From Lysinibacillus telephonicus (GTDB lineage Bacteria; Bacillota; Bacilli; Bacillales_A; Planococcaceae): DNA of 64,000 bases. Where the stretch lies: NCBI RefSeq assembly GCF_003966145.1, contig NZ_RXNR01000008.1, forward strand, positions 1-64,000. Direction: 5' to 3'. The notes under the pieces were generated by a model that worked only from the letters and a program-made list of their open reading frames with translations, had not been told where the DNA came from and did not search any database. Shown here in pieces: positions 44,749 to 54,002 of this stretch (position 1 is its first letter; each line of letters starts with the position of its first letter). The position numbers and the translations under genes are program-made.

Positions 44749-46398
44749 ATGGATTTTAAAAGCGTACAACAACTATTTCCAAGTGAGGATGGAAGCAAGC
44801 TTCAACAAAAGGCATTCTTAAAAAATATTGAAAACTTGGTAATGAACATCGACAATTTAAAAAATCCTAACAAATCTACGTTAGGTACTATTCAAGAAAA
44901 AAGTGATGATTTTTATAAAGAACTTATAGAGAATACAAATACACCTCAAACGGGAATTGAAATGGAACAAGTTGTCCATGAGTTAATAAATCTCTCAAAG
45001 GGAAGTCCTTATCAAACAAGAAACTATGTAACTAATTCTATTCCGCTAGCAAGTATTCCGGGAGTTATCGGCCAATTAACAGCATCTTTATTAAACTCAA
45101 ATAGTTTGTGGGATGTTTATGGACCAGCAGCGACAGAAGCAGAGGTTAGAGTTATTTCGATGATGTCAAAGATAGTGGGATATGATTATACAAAAAGCTG
45201 GGGCTATACGACATGGGGGGGTCAAGGAGCTGTATTTAACGGCTTGCGGCTTGCGATTGTTAAGCAATTTCCAAACTCAAATAAGGAAGGCATTCCAAAT
45301 AACTTATATTGCTTTGCTTCTGAAAATGCTCATTATAGTTTACTAAAATCTGTTGAGGCAACTGGAATTGGGAGCAATCATTTAATAACTGTTAAAGCAG
45401 GATCAGATCATTCCATGGACTTAGATGATTTAAGATTAAAACTGGAAAAAGTCATTCAAAATGGAGGAATTCCAGTTTATATTGTTGCAACTACAGGAGC
45501 AACTGATAGTTTTGGAATCGATGATGTTAAAGCAATTAAAGAAATAGCTGCTGAAATAGAAGAGAAATATCAATTAAAACCAATTCATATTCATGCGGAT
45601 TCTGCGATGGGCGGATTTTATAGCTTTTTCCGTGAATATGATTTTATGAACAATCCACTTCAATTTGAAGAAGAAGTATTAACAAGTCTGAAGAAAATAA
45701 ATAATCGAATGAAATATATTCATCTTGCTGATAGTTGTTGTTTTGATTTCCATAAACTTGGACAAAACCCTTACAACGCAAGCCTTTATTTAGTTAAAAA
45801 TGGACAAGACTTTGGCTTACTTGACCTAGAGGAATTTGATACACCGTATGTAGGCAATCGAGGCTATGGAAGCTACCATACAGGATATACTTTAGAATGC
45901 TCGCGAATGGGAAGCGCAATTTCCATCTATGCATCATTATTAGCTTTTGGTGTGGAAGGTTATCAACAATTACTAGCTAACTATATTCGTGTAAATTTAG
46001 CTTTCCGTAAAAAATTAATAACAAATTTCCCTAGAATAGGTATTACTAATAGCGAAACAATCGGACCAATTACTACTTTTAGATTGTATGAGAATAAAGC
46101 AAAATGGGATCTTGAAATAAGGGGAAAATTAAAGGTCGATGAAATTGAAAAAACAAACGAATTAAACGATCGATTATTTGAGATTTTAGGTAAAAATCGT
46201 GAAGATGTATTCTTTGGAGATACAAAAAAACAATGTATGGTATATGCTTCAGATTCAAAAGAACGACTTCCAGTTTATGTAGCAAAGTTTTTCTCAATTT
46301 CTCCTTATACAACAATAGAACATTTAGACCATATTACCACAGCTCTAGACAGTGCTATTAAAGAACTGGAGGAAATAGAAAATGAAGTTCTTATCTAA
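44749..46398 (+). CDS. PLP-dependent group II amino-acid decarboxylase
   Basis: 549 residues with the pyridoxal-dependent decarboxylase (glutamate/aromatic L-amino-acid type) fold. [16 protein letters not shown] lies in the cofactor-phosphate region, [18 protein letters not shown] holds the ring-stacking His, [15 protein letters not shown] has the PLP-binding Asp, and the Schiff-base lysine lies in [15 protein letters not shown]. Substrate is not readable: tyrosine, tryptophan, glutamate and other acids are all possible. Product would be a CO2-free amine. GGAGG at 44737-44741 favours ATG 44749 over 44743. Under the GEMM riboswitch and overlapping the chemoreceptor gene by 17 bases. Confidence 0.88.
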   Translation: MDFKSVQQLFPSEDGSKLQQKAFLKNIENLVMNIDNLKNPNKSTLGTIQEKSDDFYKELIENTNTPQTGIEMEQVVHELINLSKGSPYQTRNYVTNSIPLASIPGVIGQLTASLLNSNSLWDVYGPAATEAEVRVISMMSKIVGYDYTKSWGYTTWGGQGAVFNGLRLAIVKQFPNSNKEGIPNNLYCFASENAHYSLLKSVEATGIGSNHLITVKAGSDHSMDLDDLRLKLEKVIQNGGIPVYIVATTGATDSFGIDDVKAIKEIAAEIEEKYQLKPIHIHADSAMGGFYSFFREYDFMNNPLQFEEEVLTSLKKINNRMKYIHLADSCCFDFHKLGQNPYNASLYLVKNGQDFGLLDLEEFDTPYVGNRGYGSYHTGYTLECSRMGSAISIYASLLAFGVEGYQQLLANYIRVNLAFRKKLITNFPRIGITNSETIGPITTFRLYENKAKWDLEIRGKLKVDEIEKTNELNDRLFEILGKNREDVFFGDTKKQCMVYASDSKERLPVYVAKFFSISPYTTIEHLDHITTALDSAIKELEEIENEVLI

Positions 46399-48082
46399 AT
46401 TTAAACATTCTATTCTTATGAAATATGTTTTAAGTTTTGTCATTCCTATTGCAATATTTTCAATTTGTTTTAGCTTCATTCTATACACATTTTCACAAAG
46501 TATCGTAAATAACCATGTGCTAGTGCAATTTGAAAAAAACCTTGAGTTATTAGTACAAGAGGCGCAGTTGGAAATTGACCCATCTGTTGCGGAGGCTGCG
46601 GATGATGGGAATCAACAACAATATCAAGAACTTTTAAACCTTCTAAATAATTTTGCTGAAAAACATGATTCGATTCAGTTAATATATATTTTGACACAAA
46701 AAGATGGTAAAAGTTATATCGTTGGAGTTAACGGTGATGACTTATATGGAACAGAATATGCGATAACTGGGGAAATGAATAAAACATTCACGGAAGGTTC
46801 AACTGAAATAAGTGATATTTATGAAGATGAATATGGAGTTCATAAATCCATCTCTGCCCCTCTTGAAGGAACGAATATGTTAATAGGGATAGATATTGAT
46901 GCATCGTTCATTCAAAAGTTGTTGTCAAATATTTTAGCTGTATCCATTATTACATCCTTGGTATTTATTATAATCGGAGTGGCTATTGCTTTCGTAGTAA
47001 GCAAGAAAATTATCAATCCACTTATTTTAATTCGAAATTATGTAAGCCGTGTAGCTGACGGGGATCTATCTATGGATGAGCTCAACATAAAAGGGAAAGA
47101 TGAAATCGCTCAATTAGCTGAAGGTATTCAAAGGATGGTGCAAAGTTTAAACGAATTAATTGCTTCCATCTCAGTAAACGCAGACACAGTAGCTGCTACC
47201 TCTGAGGAACTTATGGCCGGTGCAGAGCAAACAAGTCAATCTATTAACCAAATTACTGGGGCAATTCAAGAAGTATCTAGTGGTATGGAAAATCAAGTAT
47301 CCCATATTGAAAATATGAACGATAGCGTATCGAATATTTCTAGTAGTATGCAACAGATTTCTGAGAATATAGGTATGGTTGCGAACAATTCACAAAAAAC
47401 AACTAATATTGCGGAAAATGGCAGCAAGGTTATTGAAAATGCTGTGGAAAAAATCCATTTCACTTATAAGACAATACAAGAAACTTCTGATGTAGTGAAC
47501 CGTTTAAGTGATTATACGAAAGAAATTAGTGACATTGTAACAATCATAACTGAGATTACAGATCAAACAAACTTACTGGCATTAAATGCTTCAATTGAGG
47601 CAGCACGTGCTGGTGAACATGGGAAAGGGTTTGCTGTTGTTGCCGAAGAAGTTCGTAAACTGGCTGACCAATCTAAAGATGCTGCTAACCATATAAGAAG
47701 CAAAATTGAAATAATTAAGGATGAAGCTGCAAATGCGGTTGAATCCATGGCTGTAGGCTACAATACTTTAAAAGACGGTGTTTCATCGTTCGAACATGTC
47801 GGTGTTGACTTTGGTAATATTTTGGAGTCGGTTAATAGTGTCAACAATCAAATTATAGGGATTAATCATGCAATCGACGAGATGAACAAGGGAATACAAC
47901 TTATTTCAGCTTCAATGAACGAATTAAGTGCTATTTCCACTCAAACATCTGGAAATATTCAAAACGTTGCTGCTTCTTCTGAAGAGCAATCAGCAACTAT
48001 GGAAGAAATCTCTTCATCAGCAAATAGTCTTTCTCAAATGGCAGAAAACTTAAATGAGGCAGTAAATCGATTTAAGTTATAA
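46382..48082 (+). CDS. Methyl-accepting chemotaxis protein
   Basis: 566 residues. TM1 is at about 14-35. An extracellular sensing domain of roughly 145 residues, probably of the single-Cache type, follows with a conserved [17 protein letters not shown]2 is at about 183-206, HAMP at about 207-260, then the coiled-coil signalling domain. The tip is [40 protein letters not shown], the CheA/CheW contact region. GGAGGA lies inside the decarboxylase end, eight bases before the ATG, so translation is coupled. Ligand unknown; coupling to the decarboxylase suggests an amino acid or amine (inference). Confidence 0.93.
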   Translation: MKFLSKFKHSILMKYVLSFVIPIAIFSICFSFILYTFSQSIVNNHVLVQFEKNLELLVQEAQLEIDPSVAEAADDGNQQQYQELLNLLNNFAEKHDSIQLIYILTQKDGKSYIVGVNGDDLYGTEYAITGEMNKTFTEGSTEISDIYEDEYGVHKSISAPLEGTNMLIGIDIDASFIQKLLSNILAVSIITSLVFIIIGVAIAFVVSKKIINPLILIRNYVSRVADGDLSMDELNIKGKDEIAQLAEGIQRMVQSLNELIASISVNADTVAATSEELMAGAEQTSQSINQITGAIQEVSSGMENQVSHIENMNDSVSNISSSMQQISENIGMVANNSQKTTNIAENGSKVIENAVEKIHFTYKTIQETSDVVNRLSDYTKEISDIVTIITEITDQTNLLALNASIEAARAGEHGKGFAVVAEEVRKLADQSKDAANHIRSKIEIIKDEAANAVESMAVGYNTLKDGVSSFEHVGVDFGNILESVNSVNNQIIGINHAIDEMNKGIQLISASMNELSAISTQTSGNIQNVAASSEEQSATMEEISSSANSLSQMAENLNEAVNRFKL

Positions 48083-48159
48083 AATCTAATCAGGATAGCG
48101 TATTTTGGAAAACGAATTGGGATAAAAGGGGAAATATTTCCTAGAGAAAGGAAAAGAAT

Positions 48160-48200
48160 AAAAGTGTAGAAAAGGATTTTTTACTTTTCTTCACTTTTTT
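48160..48200 (+). terminator. Terminator after the decarboxylase-chemoreceptor operon
   Basis: 48160-48174 pairs with 48184-48198 (one mismatch), ending in a T tract; it may also serve the leftward SMR genes. Confidence 0.75.
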
Positions 48201-48263
48201 AAATCTCGCTAGACTATGAAATTCCAGTCCTGTCTATTTGTCTACAATGGCAGCAAAAGAATG

Positions 48264-48611
48264 TTAGCTTGAAGGTTCATTTGCTGTCTCTATATTTTTA
48301 GATGAATTCAATAATACAACTCCTCCAATAATCATTAATATTCCAAAGACCTTTAGTGAGGTAATAACTTCTCCCCATACAACTACACCAATTATGGCAG
48401 TTAACGCTGTTCCTATTCCCGACCAAATGGCGTATGCTAAACTTAAGGGGACTGTTTTAAGACACATGGATAAGCAATAAAATGACAATGCATAACCGGC
48501 AATTACCCCAATAGAAGGGGAGACAATGGTAAACCCCTCAGACATTTTTAGCATTGTAGTAGCAAAAATCTCTCCAACAATAGAGATCGCCAAAAATATA
48601 TATCCTTTCAT
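48264..48611 (-). CDS. SMR-family multidrug exporter subunit (EbrB-like)
   Basis: 115 residues and four membrane helices. The essential membrane Glu lies in GEIFATTMLK (residue 14). AYAIWSGIGTALTAIIG holds the conserved Trp-Ser/Ala-Gly-x-Gly helix motif, and GVVLLN ends helix 4, followed by a hydrophilic tail as in EbrB. It pairs with the SMR gene 22 bases upstream. Paired SMR proteins of Bacilli form heteromeric proton-coupled exporters of cationic dyes and quaternary ammonium compounds. GGGAGGA precedes the ATG. No guanidine riboswitch was seen upstream of the pair. Confidence 0.87.
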   Translation of the reverse strand: MKGYIFLAISIVGEIFATTMLKMSEGFTIVSPSIGVIAGYALSFYCLSMCLKTVPLSLAYAIWSGIGTALTAIIGVVVWGEVITSLKVFGILMIIGGVVLLNSSKNIETANEPSS

Positions 48612-48633
48612 CTATCTTCCTCCCATTCTAGAA

Positions 48634-48957
48634 TTAATGGGTTCCGCCCATATTTAATAAAATTACTCCGAAAATAATTAAAACTAACCCAAATAGTTTT
48701 TTGTTATTAAACTCTTCTTTGTAAATGATAATGCCAACTATCGCAGTAAGTGCTGTTCCCACACCTGCCCAAATAGCATAAGCTACTCCTAGTGGCAGCG
48801 TCTTCAAAGATAAAGATAAAGCATAGAAAGCAATACCATATCCAACGATTACCCCAAGAGAGGGGAAGAGATTTTTAAAGCCGTTTGTTATTTTTAACAT
48901 TGAACTGCCGAACACTTCACTAACAATAGCTAAGATTAATAGTAAATATGCACCCAT
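48634..48957 (-). CDS. SMR-family multidrug exporter subunit (EbrA-like)
   Basis: 107 residues with four membrane helices: SEVFGSSMLKITNGF with the essential Glu at about residue 13, AYAIWAGVGTALTAIVGII, and a short C-terminal end (LLNMGGTH) as in EbrA. It is the upstream gene of the SMR pair and would form a dual-topology heterodimer with its partner. Start ATG 48957, behind AGAGGA. Divergent from the flavin monooxygenase gene. Confidence 0.87.
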   Translation of the reverse strand: MGAYLLLILAIVSEVFGSSMLKITNGFKNLFPSLGVIVGYGIAFYALSLSLKTLPLGVAYAIWAGVGTALTAIVGIIIYKEEFNNKKLFGLVLIIFGVILLNMGGTH

Positions 48958-49148
48958 GAGGATTCCTCTCTAGTCACTTGTAATAGATATGAATTTTTCC
49001 TTTAGTAATGATTGATACAAAGTTTATTGTGCAGTCTAGATGTTTTTTTGTAAAGCTTAGTAAACACGTCAATGTTTTGAACGAGGGAAAATTAATCTTT
49101 TAATTCTTCTTAATTTTGGTTGATTTTGGGTATGGTAATACATTAACA

Positions 49149-49176
49149 TTCATATATGATTATATGTTCATATATG
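49149..49176 (+). promoter_or_regulatory. Repeated CATATATG boxes upstream of the monooxygenase gene
   Basis: TTCATATATG occurs at 49149-49158 and 49167-49176, 18 bases apart, each with a palindromic CATATATG core; TTATATG lies between. The 18-bp spacing puts both on nearly the same helical face. The layout resembles an operator for an ArsR- or TetR-like repressor, but no regulator gene is adjacent. Confidence 0.4.
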
Positions 49177-49198
49177 TATTTTGGAAGGTGGGACTTTA

Positions 49199-50240
49199 AT
49201 GTATAACACAATTGTAATAGGAGCGGGACAAGCAGGTCTTTCAATTGGGTATTACTTAAAACAAAATAGTGATAAATTTATAATATTGGATAAAGGGCAG
49301 GAAGTCGGAGATAGTTGGAGAAATAGATATGACTCATTAGTTTTATTTACACCTAGAATGTATAACTCTTTACCAGGTCTAGTGTTTGAAGGAGAGACAC
49401 ATGGATTTCCATCGAAGTTTGAAGTTGTAAATTATTTAAAGCGATATACAACTACATTTAACCTGCCTATTAACCTTGAAACTGAAGTAGTAAAAGTATC
49501 TAAAATCAAAAATGTTTTTTACGTAAAAACTAATCAAGGCGTTTTTAAATCGAAAAATCTAATTATTGCAACTGGAGCATTTCAATATCCAAAGATGCCA
49601 CTATTTTCAAGGGATTTGTCAAAAGAGATTTATCAAGTTCATTCTTCCCAATATAAATCCTAGCCAGCTAAAAGACGGAAATGTACTTATTGTCGGTGGT
49701 GGGAATAGTGGGGCGCAAATTGAAGTCGAGCTATCGAAAGAAAGGGAAACATACTTAGCAATCAATAAAAAAATATCGTACTTGCCTTTAAGTATCCAAA
49801 ATAAAAGTATTTTTTGGTGGTTTGACAAACTGGGTATTTTAAAAGCGAATACAGATTCCTTTTTGGGTAAAAGGATTCAAAAAAGAGGCGACCCTATATT
49901 TGGCTATGAATTGAAAGATGCTATTAAAAGAAAAGAAGTAACGATAAAATCAAAAGTAATTGCTGGGAAGGATAATCAAATTACCTTTGGAGACTTGTCT
50001 ACTTTAAATGTGAATAATATTATATGGGCTACTGGTTTTGAGTCAAAGTATCCTTGGCTAGAGATAGAAGAAGTGTTTAACGAAAAAGGACAAATTATTC
50101 ATTCTAGAGGTGTCTCAAATATAAAAGGACTTTACTTTATCGGTCTGCCTTGGCAGTATCGTCGGGGATCAGCGTTGATGCAAGGAGTAGGATTTGATGC
50201 AGAGTTTATTGTTCAACATTTAAAACATTTTTCAGAATAG
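49199..50240 (+). pseudogene. Flavin-dependent monooxygenase (FMO/YrpG-type), frameshifted
   Basis: The first part (49199-49663) has the FAD motif IVIGAGQAGLSIGYYLK, then WRNRYDSLVLFTPRMYNSLPG and LIIATGAFQYPKMP, and runs into TAG after SSQYKS. The frame shifted by one base continues seamlessly: NPSQLKDGNVLIVGGGNSGAQIEVELS (NADPH site), FWWFDKLGILK, IIWATGFESKYPWLEIEEVFN and GLYFIGLPWQYRRGSALMQGVGFDAEF. Together they make about 347 residues, the normal length of FMO-like oxidoreductases. The break is near 49654-49662 (AATATAAATCC). A real null mutation and a base-calling error are both possible. GGAAGGTGG favours ATG 49199. Confidence 0.82.
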
Positions 50241-50419
50241 TAGTAGATTTTTTATATAAGCGTGTAAATTACATGTTGAATGTTAAAAACGAACAAAGTA
50301 AACTTCTTGATTTTAAAACGAGGAACATATATTTAAATAATCACAATTATATAGATCTCAAAATAATCGTGTAAGGTCTATTATTTGAATGGATAATTTT
50401 ACTGAAAGAAGGTTGAATA

Positions 50420-50959
50420 GTGGAATTGGAGATTCAGGAAAATGATGCAATTGTAGAAAGAAAAATCTGCTATGATTCAAAAATAGTTGAGCATAAATGT
50501 AAACTACTACTAGCAGAGCAGCAAAGGGTAGTACTTTTACATAAAATCGAACACTCTTTTTCTATGATGGCTGGTCAAAAGAAAAAAACTATCCCTAAAG
50601 GCAGTTATACAATTGCGTATTATTGGATGGACAAGCCTTATAATCTATATTTTTGGAAAGATGAAAAAGGAAATTATATAGGAGCTTATTTTAATATTGT
50701 TAAAAATACAAAGTCCTTAGATAAAATAATTGAATTTGAAGATTTGATTATTGATGTTTTAGTCCTTCCTAATGGAGAGTACTTTATTTTGGACGAAGAT
50801 GAGCTGCCGGAGCCTTTGGAGCAATTTGAGAATGGGTACGTACAAAAGGCTTTAAACTCTTTATTGGACGTAATAAGTGAACTTATTCAGAATGTAAAAG
50901 CAGAAACGGAAATGTTACTAAAAATGGATAGAAGCAATAGTCTTACTGCAATAAAATAG
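50420..50959 (+). CDS. DUF402-domain protein
   Basis: 179 residues. The central part, IPKGSYTIAYYWMDKPYNLYFWKDEKGNYIGAYFNI followed by FEDLIIDVLVLPNGEYFILDEDELPE, is the DUF402 beta-barrel with the acidic metal-binding cluster seen in FomD and YgaC-type nucleotide phosphohydrolases. Such proteins hydrolyse nucleoside di/triphosphates or related pyrophosphate esters; the substrate here is unknown. Start GTG 50420, behind AAGAAGG. Monocistronic. Confidence 0.75.
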   Translation: MELEIQENDAIVERKICYDSKIVEHKCKLLLAEQQRVVLLHKIEHSFSMMAGQKKKTIPKGSYTIAYYWMDKPYNLYFWKDEKGNYIGAYFNIVKNTKSLDKIIEFEDLIIDVLVLPNGEYFILDEDELPEPLEQFENGYVQKALNSLLDVISELIQNVKAETEMLLKMDRSNSLTAIK

Positions 50960-51056
50960 TTTTTTTATCTCTACCTATATTCAAGTTTCAATATTAATTA
51001 ACTTGATTTCAACTTGGAGTGAATTTTTAATTAGTTATTTAATATTTCGAAACTAA

Positions 51057-51098
51057 AAACAATCTCTTCCACTATGTGAATGTAGGAAGAGATTGTTT
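51057..51098. terminator. Bidirectional terminator between DUF402 and aminopeptidase genes
   Basis: AAACAATCTCTTCC (51057-51070) pairs perfectly with GGAAGAGATTGTTT (51085-51098); convergent genes on both sides. Confidence 0.9.
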
Positions 51099-51109
51099 TA
51101 TATTTGAAG

Positions 51110-52351
51110 TTAAATTGCCCAATCCCCATTACGGAAAATTGGTACAATTGTGCCGTCTTGCTTAATGCCGTCGATATTCATTTTATCGGAGCCAATCATG
51201 AAATCAACATGAACCGTTGATGTATTCATACCCTGTGCTAACAATTCTTCTTGGCTCATCGATGTTCCTCCTTGAATTGTCGTTGGGTAAGCCGAACCAA
51301 TTGCTAAATGGTTTGATGCATTTTCATCATATAGCGTATTAAAGAAAGTAATGCCTGATTGTGAAATAGGGGATGGATCTGGAACGAGTGCTACTTCACC
51401 TAAACCAGTTGCTCCTTCATTTTCAAAGACTAATTTCTTAATTGCTTCATCGCCTTTTTCAGCAGAAATTGCAATGATTTTACCATCTTTAAAATGAACT
51501 TCGATTCCTTCAATCAATGTCCCTGCGTAACTGAGCGGCTTAGTGCTGCGAACTACACCTTCCATACGGCGAGTATCAGGAGCTGTAAACACTTCCTCTG
51601 TTGGCATATTGGCAATAAATTCTTCACCTTTTGGATTATAGCTTTCAGCACATGTCCATATATGATTTTTTGGCAAGCCTAAGGTTAAATCAGTACCAGG
51701 AGCTGTATAGTGAAGTGCATCAAACTGGATTTCATTTAGTTTTGCAGCTTTTTCATTTAATGTCTTTTTATGGAGATCCCATGCAACAATTGGGTCTTCT
51801 TCATATACCCGACATGTTTTGAAAATTTGATCCCATAATGCATCAACCTGTTCTTCAGATGTTTCAAGGTTGGGGAATACTTTAGCAGCCCATCCTGCAC
51901 CAGCAGCAGCCGCAACCGTCCATTTCAAATCGTCATTTTGAGTAGCTTTTCGTTGGATATGGAAGGCTTTACTAGAAACATTTTGGTAAGCAGCAACCTT
52001 AGCAGGATCTACATCATTTAATAGACCCGGGTCACTTGAGATAATTGAAAGTCTGCTAACACGGTGATTTAATACATGATCTTCTGATTCATCGATTTCA
52101 TATTGCGGAATATTCGTCAGCACTTCTGTAGGCTGATGAAGGTAATGCAATTTGCTAATTTCATCGTCAGCCCATTTCACAATGACTTTTTGTGCACCTA
52201 AAGCGTAGGCTTCTTTCGTTATTAAGCGTGCTAAAGGAGCCTGATCTACAGCAATTGTCATCTTTACCCAATCTCCAGGCTGCACGTTAATTCCTTTTGC
52301 AACTAATAACTTTGCGTATTTTTGTAAATTTTCCTCAAAATTCGGTAACAT
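51110..52351 (-). CDS. ampS: M29-family metallo-aminopeptidase (AmpS/aminopeptidase T type)
   Basis: 413 residues from ATG 52351, which follows GGAGGAATTAAAT; an in-frame upstream ATG is less likely. N-terminal part: LPNFEENLQKYAKLLVAKGINVQPGDWV. Metal-ligand motifs of the clan: EVFTAPDTRRMEGVV, FENEGATGLGEVALVPDPSPIS, FFNTLYDENASNHLAIGSAYP, and STVHVDFMIGSDKMNIDG near the end. It releases N-terminal amino acids from peptides in the cytosol using two divalent metals. Confidence 0.92.
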   Translation of the reverse strand: MLPNFEENLQKYAKLLVAKGINVQPGDWVKMTIAVDQAPLARLITKEAYALGAQKVIVKWADDEISKLHYLHQPTEVLTNIPQYEIDESEDHVLNHRVSRLSIISSDPGLLNDVDPAKVAAYQNVSSKAFHIQRKATQNDDLKWTVAAAAGAGWAAKVFPNLETSEEQVDALWDQIFKTCRVYEEDPIVAWDLHKKTLNEKAAKLNEIQFDALHYTAPGTDLTLGLPKNHIWTCAESYNPKGEEFIANMPTEEVFTAPDTRRMEGVVRSTKPLSYAGTLIEGIEVHFKDGKIIAISAEKGDEAIKKLVFENEGATGLGEVALVPDPSPISQSGITFFNTLYDENASNHLAIGSAYPTTIQGGTSMSQEELLAQGMNTSTVHVDFMIGSDKMNIDGIKQDGTIVPIFRNGDWAI

Positions 52352-52470
52352 ATTTAATTCCTCCAATTTTTATATCTACTACTTATATTGTACCCGGTTC
52401 ACACATAATTCAGAAACAATTCGGCACTACTTAAACCGATTGTATAATAGCCCTGTAAAATAGTTGCATA

Positions 52471-53007
52471 TTATTTTGTGAATCGATTTGCATAGCAGCT
52501 TGCAACAAAAGAATCCGGTTTGATCTTCGCCTTTAAACCAATGGAATTCATTCGTGAAATCATTTCCTTTACAAAGATTCGCGTTTTATTTCTTTCTCCT
52601 GAGCCTATGTCAATATGTCCTTCAATCGTTAAGCTTGCACCTTTATAAATGTTTGGCAGAACAATTTGTATAAGCTGTTCCTTTTTATCTTCAGTAAATA
52701 ATGAAACGACTTCTTCTGTTAAGGTGGTTTCATATGAAATTCGTTCATGCAAGTTTTCCATTTTTCTAGGTAAAATGACTTTTCGAAAGCAAGCCCAAAC
52801 TCCTTTTCGCTCCTGCTGAATCACAATACCTGTAATAAACTTCGTTTCTCTACTATAAACCTGTGAATCTGTTCCGAACATAAGCTTGAAATTTCCGGTG
52901 GGATCTTTCTCCATAAACTGCAATATATTTAAAAAGACTTGTTCAAAAGGCATGTTTTTTTGACTTAAATTTTGAAAGGTACCATTAAATACATTATCGT
53001 TTATCAT
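52471..53007 (-). CDS. ykuK: YkuK-family RNase H-like protein (DUF458)
   Basis: 178 residues covering the DUF458/RNase-H-like fold: FKLMFGTDSQVYSRETKFITGIVIQ contains the first acidic pair, LTIEGHIDIGSGERNKTR the second, and SFVASCYANRFTK is the conserved end. Catalytic-type acidic residues are present, but activity of the family has not been firmly shown to my knowledge. AAGGTAGGGA precedes the ATG. It is widespread in Bacilli, and its position supports an ordinary chromosomal segment. Confidence 0.87.
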   Translation of the reverse strand: MINDNVFNGTFQNLSQKNMPFEQVFLNILQFMEKDPTGNFKLMFGTDSQVYSRETKFITGIVIQQERKGVWACFRKVILPRKMENLHERISYETTLTEEVVSLFTEDKKEQLIQIVLPNIYKGASLTIEGHIDIGSGERNKTRIFVKEMISRMNSIGLKAKIKPDSFVASCYANRFTK

Positions 53008-53108
53008 GTTCCCTACCTTTCTCTTCTTAGTCGATTAATTAATATAGTTTATGTAGGAAATATACTTAGTACAATACAATTAATGAAATAGAAAAAAGAA
53101 AAACAAAA

Positions 53109-53334
53109 GGGGGCGTCTCATAATGATATGGGACGTCCCCATTGTGCGATGAAAGGCAAGACCGTATTTGTACCAAAAGTGGAGCGGCAGATACAATTTA
53201 TCTGTATCGAAAACGAAGTGACAGATACAATTTATCTGTATCGAAAACGAAGTGACAGATACAGAAGTTTTAAAGGACTTTTATAATATAAAGAAATTGC
53301 CCCAGAAGTTTGTAATACTTCCGAGACAGCCCCC
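53109..53334. repeat. Imperfect inverted-repeat element with internal tandem repeats
   Basis: GGGGGCGTCTC at about 53110-53120 and GAGACAGCCCCC at about 53322-53333 are near-complementary ends. Inside are a GGGACG/CGTCTC hairpin at the left end and a GAAGT/ACTTC hairpin at the right. The tandem repeat listed at 53188 lies in the middle. The right end resembles the terminator at 39960 (shared GGGGGCTGTC arm), so this may be a dispersed, non-coding repeat family that doubles as terminators. No protein is encoded. Confidence 0.55.
53188..53263 (+). repeat. 34-bp tandem repeat, two full copies plus a partial one
   Basis: Two identical 34-base units (53188-53221 and 53222-53255) are followed by the first eight bases of a third. 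Each unit contains the inverted repeat GATACA...TGTATC and ends CGAAAACGAAGTGA. Units abut directly, so this is not a CRISPR array. Confidence 0.9.
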
Positions 53335-53497
53335 TTCTTTCTTTAAAATTCTCCTATGCCATTGAATGGAATATAACTTATAACAGTGCCAGGATTATCT
53401 AACTGAGGTTAATTTCCTTAATAATTTATACATAGGCTAAATCTTAAATGGTTGAACATTTTCTGGATATTAAAGGAGTAATGCTGAAATTATTTCA

Positions 53498-53552
53498 TTG
53501 ACTAATCGTATACAAAAGTATACGATAATATCAGAGGTATACATTTGTATAC
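53498..53552 (+). promoter_or_regulatory. Promoter overlapped by two GTATAC-N4-GTATAC palindromes
   Basis: A promoter fits: TTGACT (53498-53503), 17 bases, TACGAT (53521-53526). Palindrome 1, ATCGTATAC-AAAA-GTATACGAT (53505-53526), covers the spacer and -10. Palindrome 2, GTATAC-ATTT-GTATAC (53537-53552), lies at the expected transcription start. Centres are 29 bases apart. This is a textbook arrangement for a repressor of the gene starting at 53570; the binding protein is not identified. Confidence 0.7.
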
Positions 53553-53569
53553 GGAGAGGAGTTTGTGTT

Positions 53570-53947
53570 TTGAGAGGAAGATATGATAGAAGGTATCGAA
53601 GAGATGATAAACATTTTGCAGATGGACTCAATTGGGAAGAGCATCGTCATTCAAGGGGTGGCGGACATAGGAAAAGAGAACATCATCGAGGTGCAAAAAC
53701 ATTTCGTCGGGGAAGAGCAATTGAATTTTTAAACAGACTGAATGTAAAGCGTTCAACATTAAAGCAGCAATTAGAATCACCGGAGCTGCAAACTATTAAC
53801 CCTATTATAGTAGGTGAATTAAAGGCTGTTGAAATGATTATTAATGAATTTACTGAGCTGTTTGAAATTTATGAAGATGAAATTAATCAACAGAATTCTA
53901 TTGAAAATACAAGCGAAGAACTTGGAGATGACTCTTCAGAAGAATAA
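53570..53947 (+). CDS. Uncharacterised Arg/His-rich basic protein
   Basis: About 125 residues, not recognised. The N-terminal 45 residues are unusually rich in Arg, His and Gly (RGRYDRRYRR, HRHSRGGGHRKREHHRGAK). The rest is helical, with RAIEFLNRLNVKRSTLKQQL and INPIIVGELKAVEMIINEF, and an acidic end. The basic start could bind nucleic acid or metal; no domain can be named. Start TTG 53570 follows GGAGAGGAG by eight bases; a longer frame from 53498 would begin inside the promoter. Its promoter carries two strong palindromic operators. The gene after it encodes a possible heme monooxygenase 55 bases downstream. Confidence 0.7.
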   Translation: MRGRYDRRYRRDDKHFADGLNWEEHRHSRGGGHRKREHHRGAKTFRRGRAIEFLNRLNVKRSTLKQQLESPELQTINPIIVGELKAVEMIINEFTELFEIYEDEINQQNSIENTSEELGDDSSEE

Positions 53948-54002
53948 TTTTCGAAGAGCTTCGGAATACATTTGGATTATATAGAAGATTGGGGATATGT
54001 AT

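Noticed and set aside
48958-49180. Guanidine riboswitch before the SMR pair
   Set aside because: No ykkC/guanidine-I conserved blocks visible on the minus strand.
53188-53263. CRISPR-like short repeats
   Set aside because: The 34-bp units abut without spacers and there are only two full copies; no cas genes are near.
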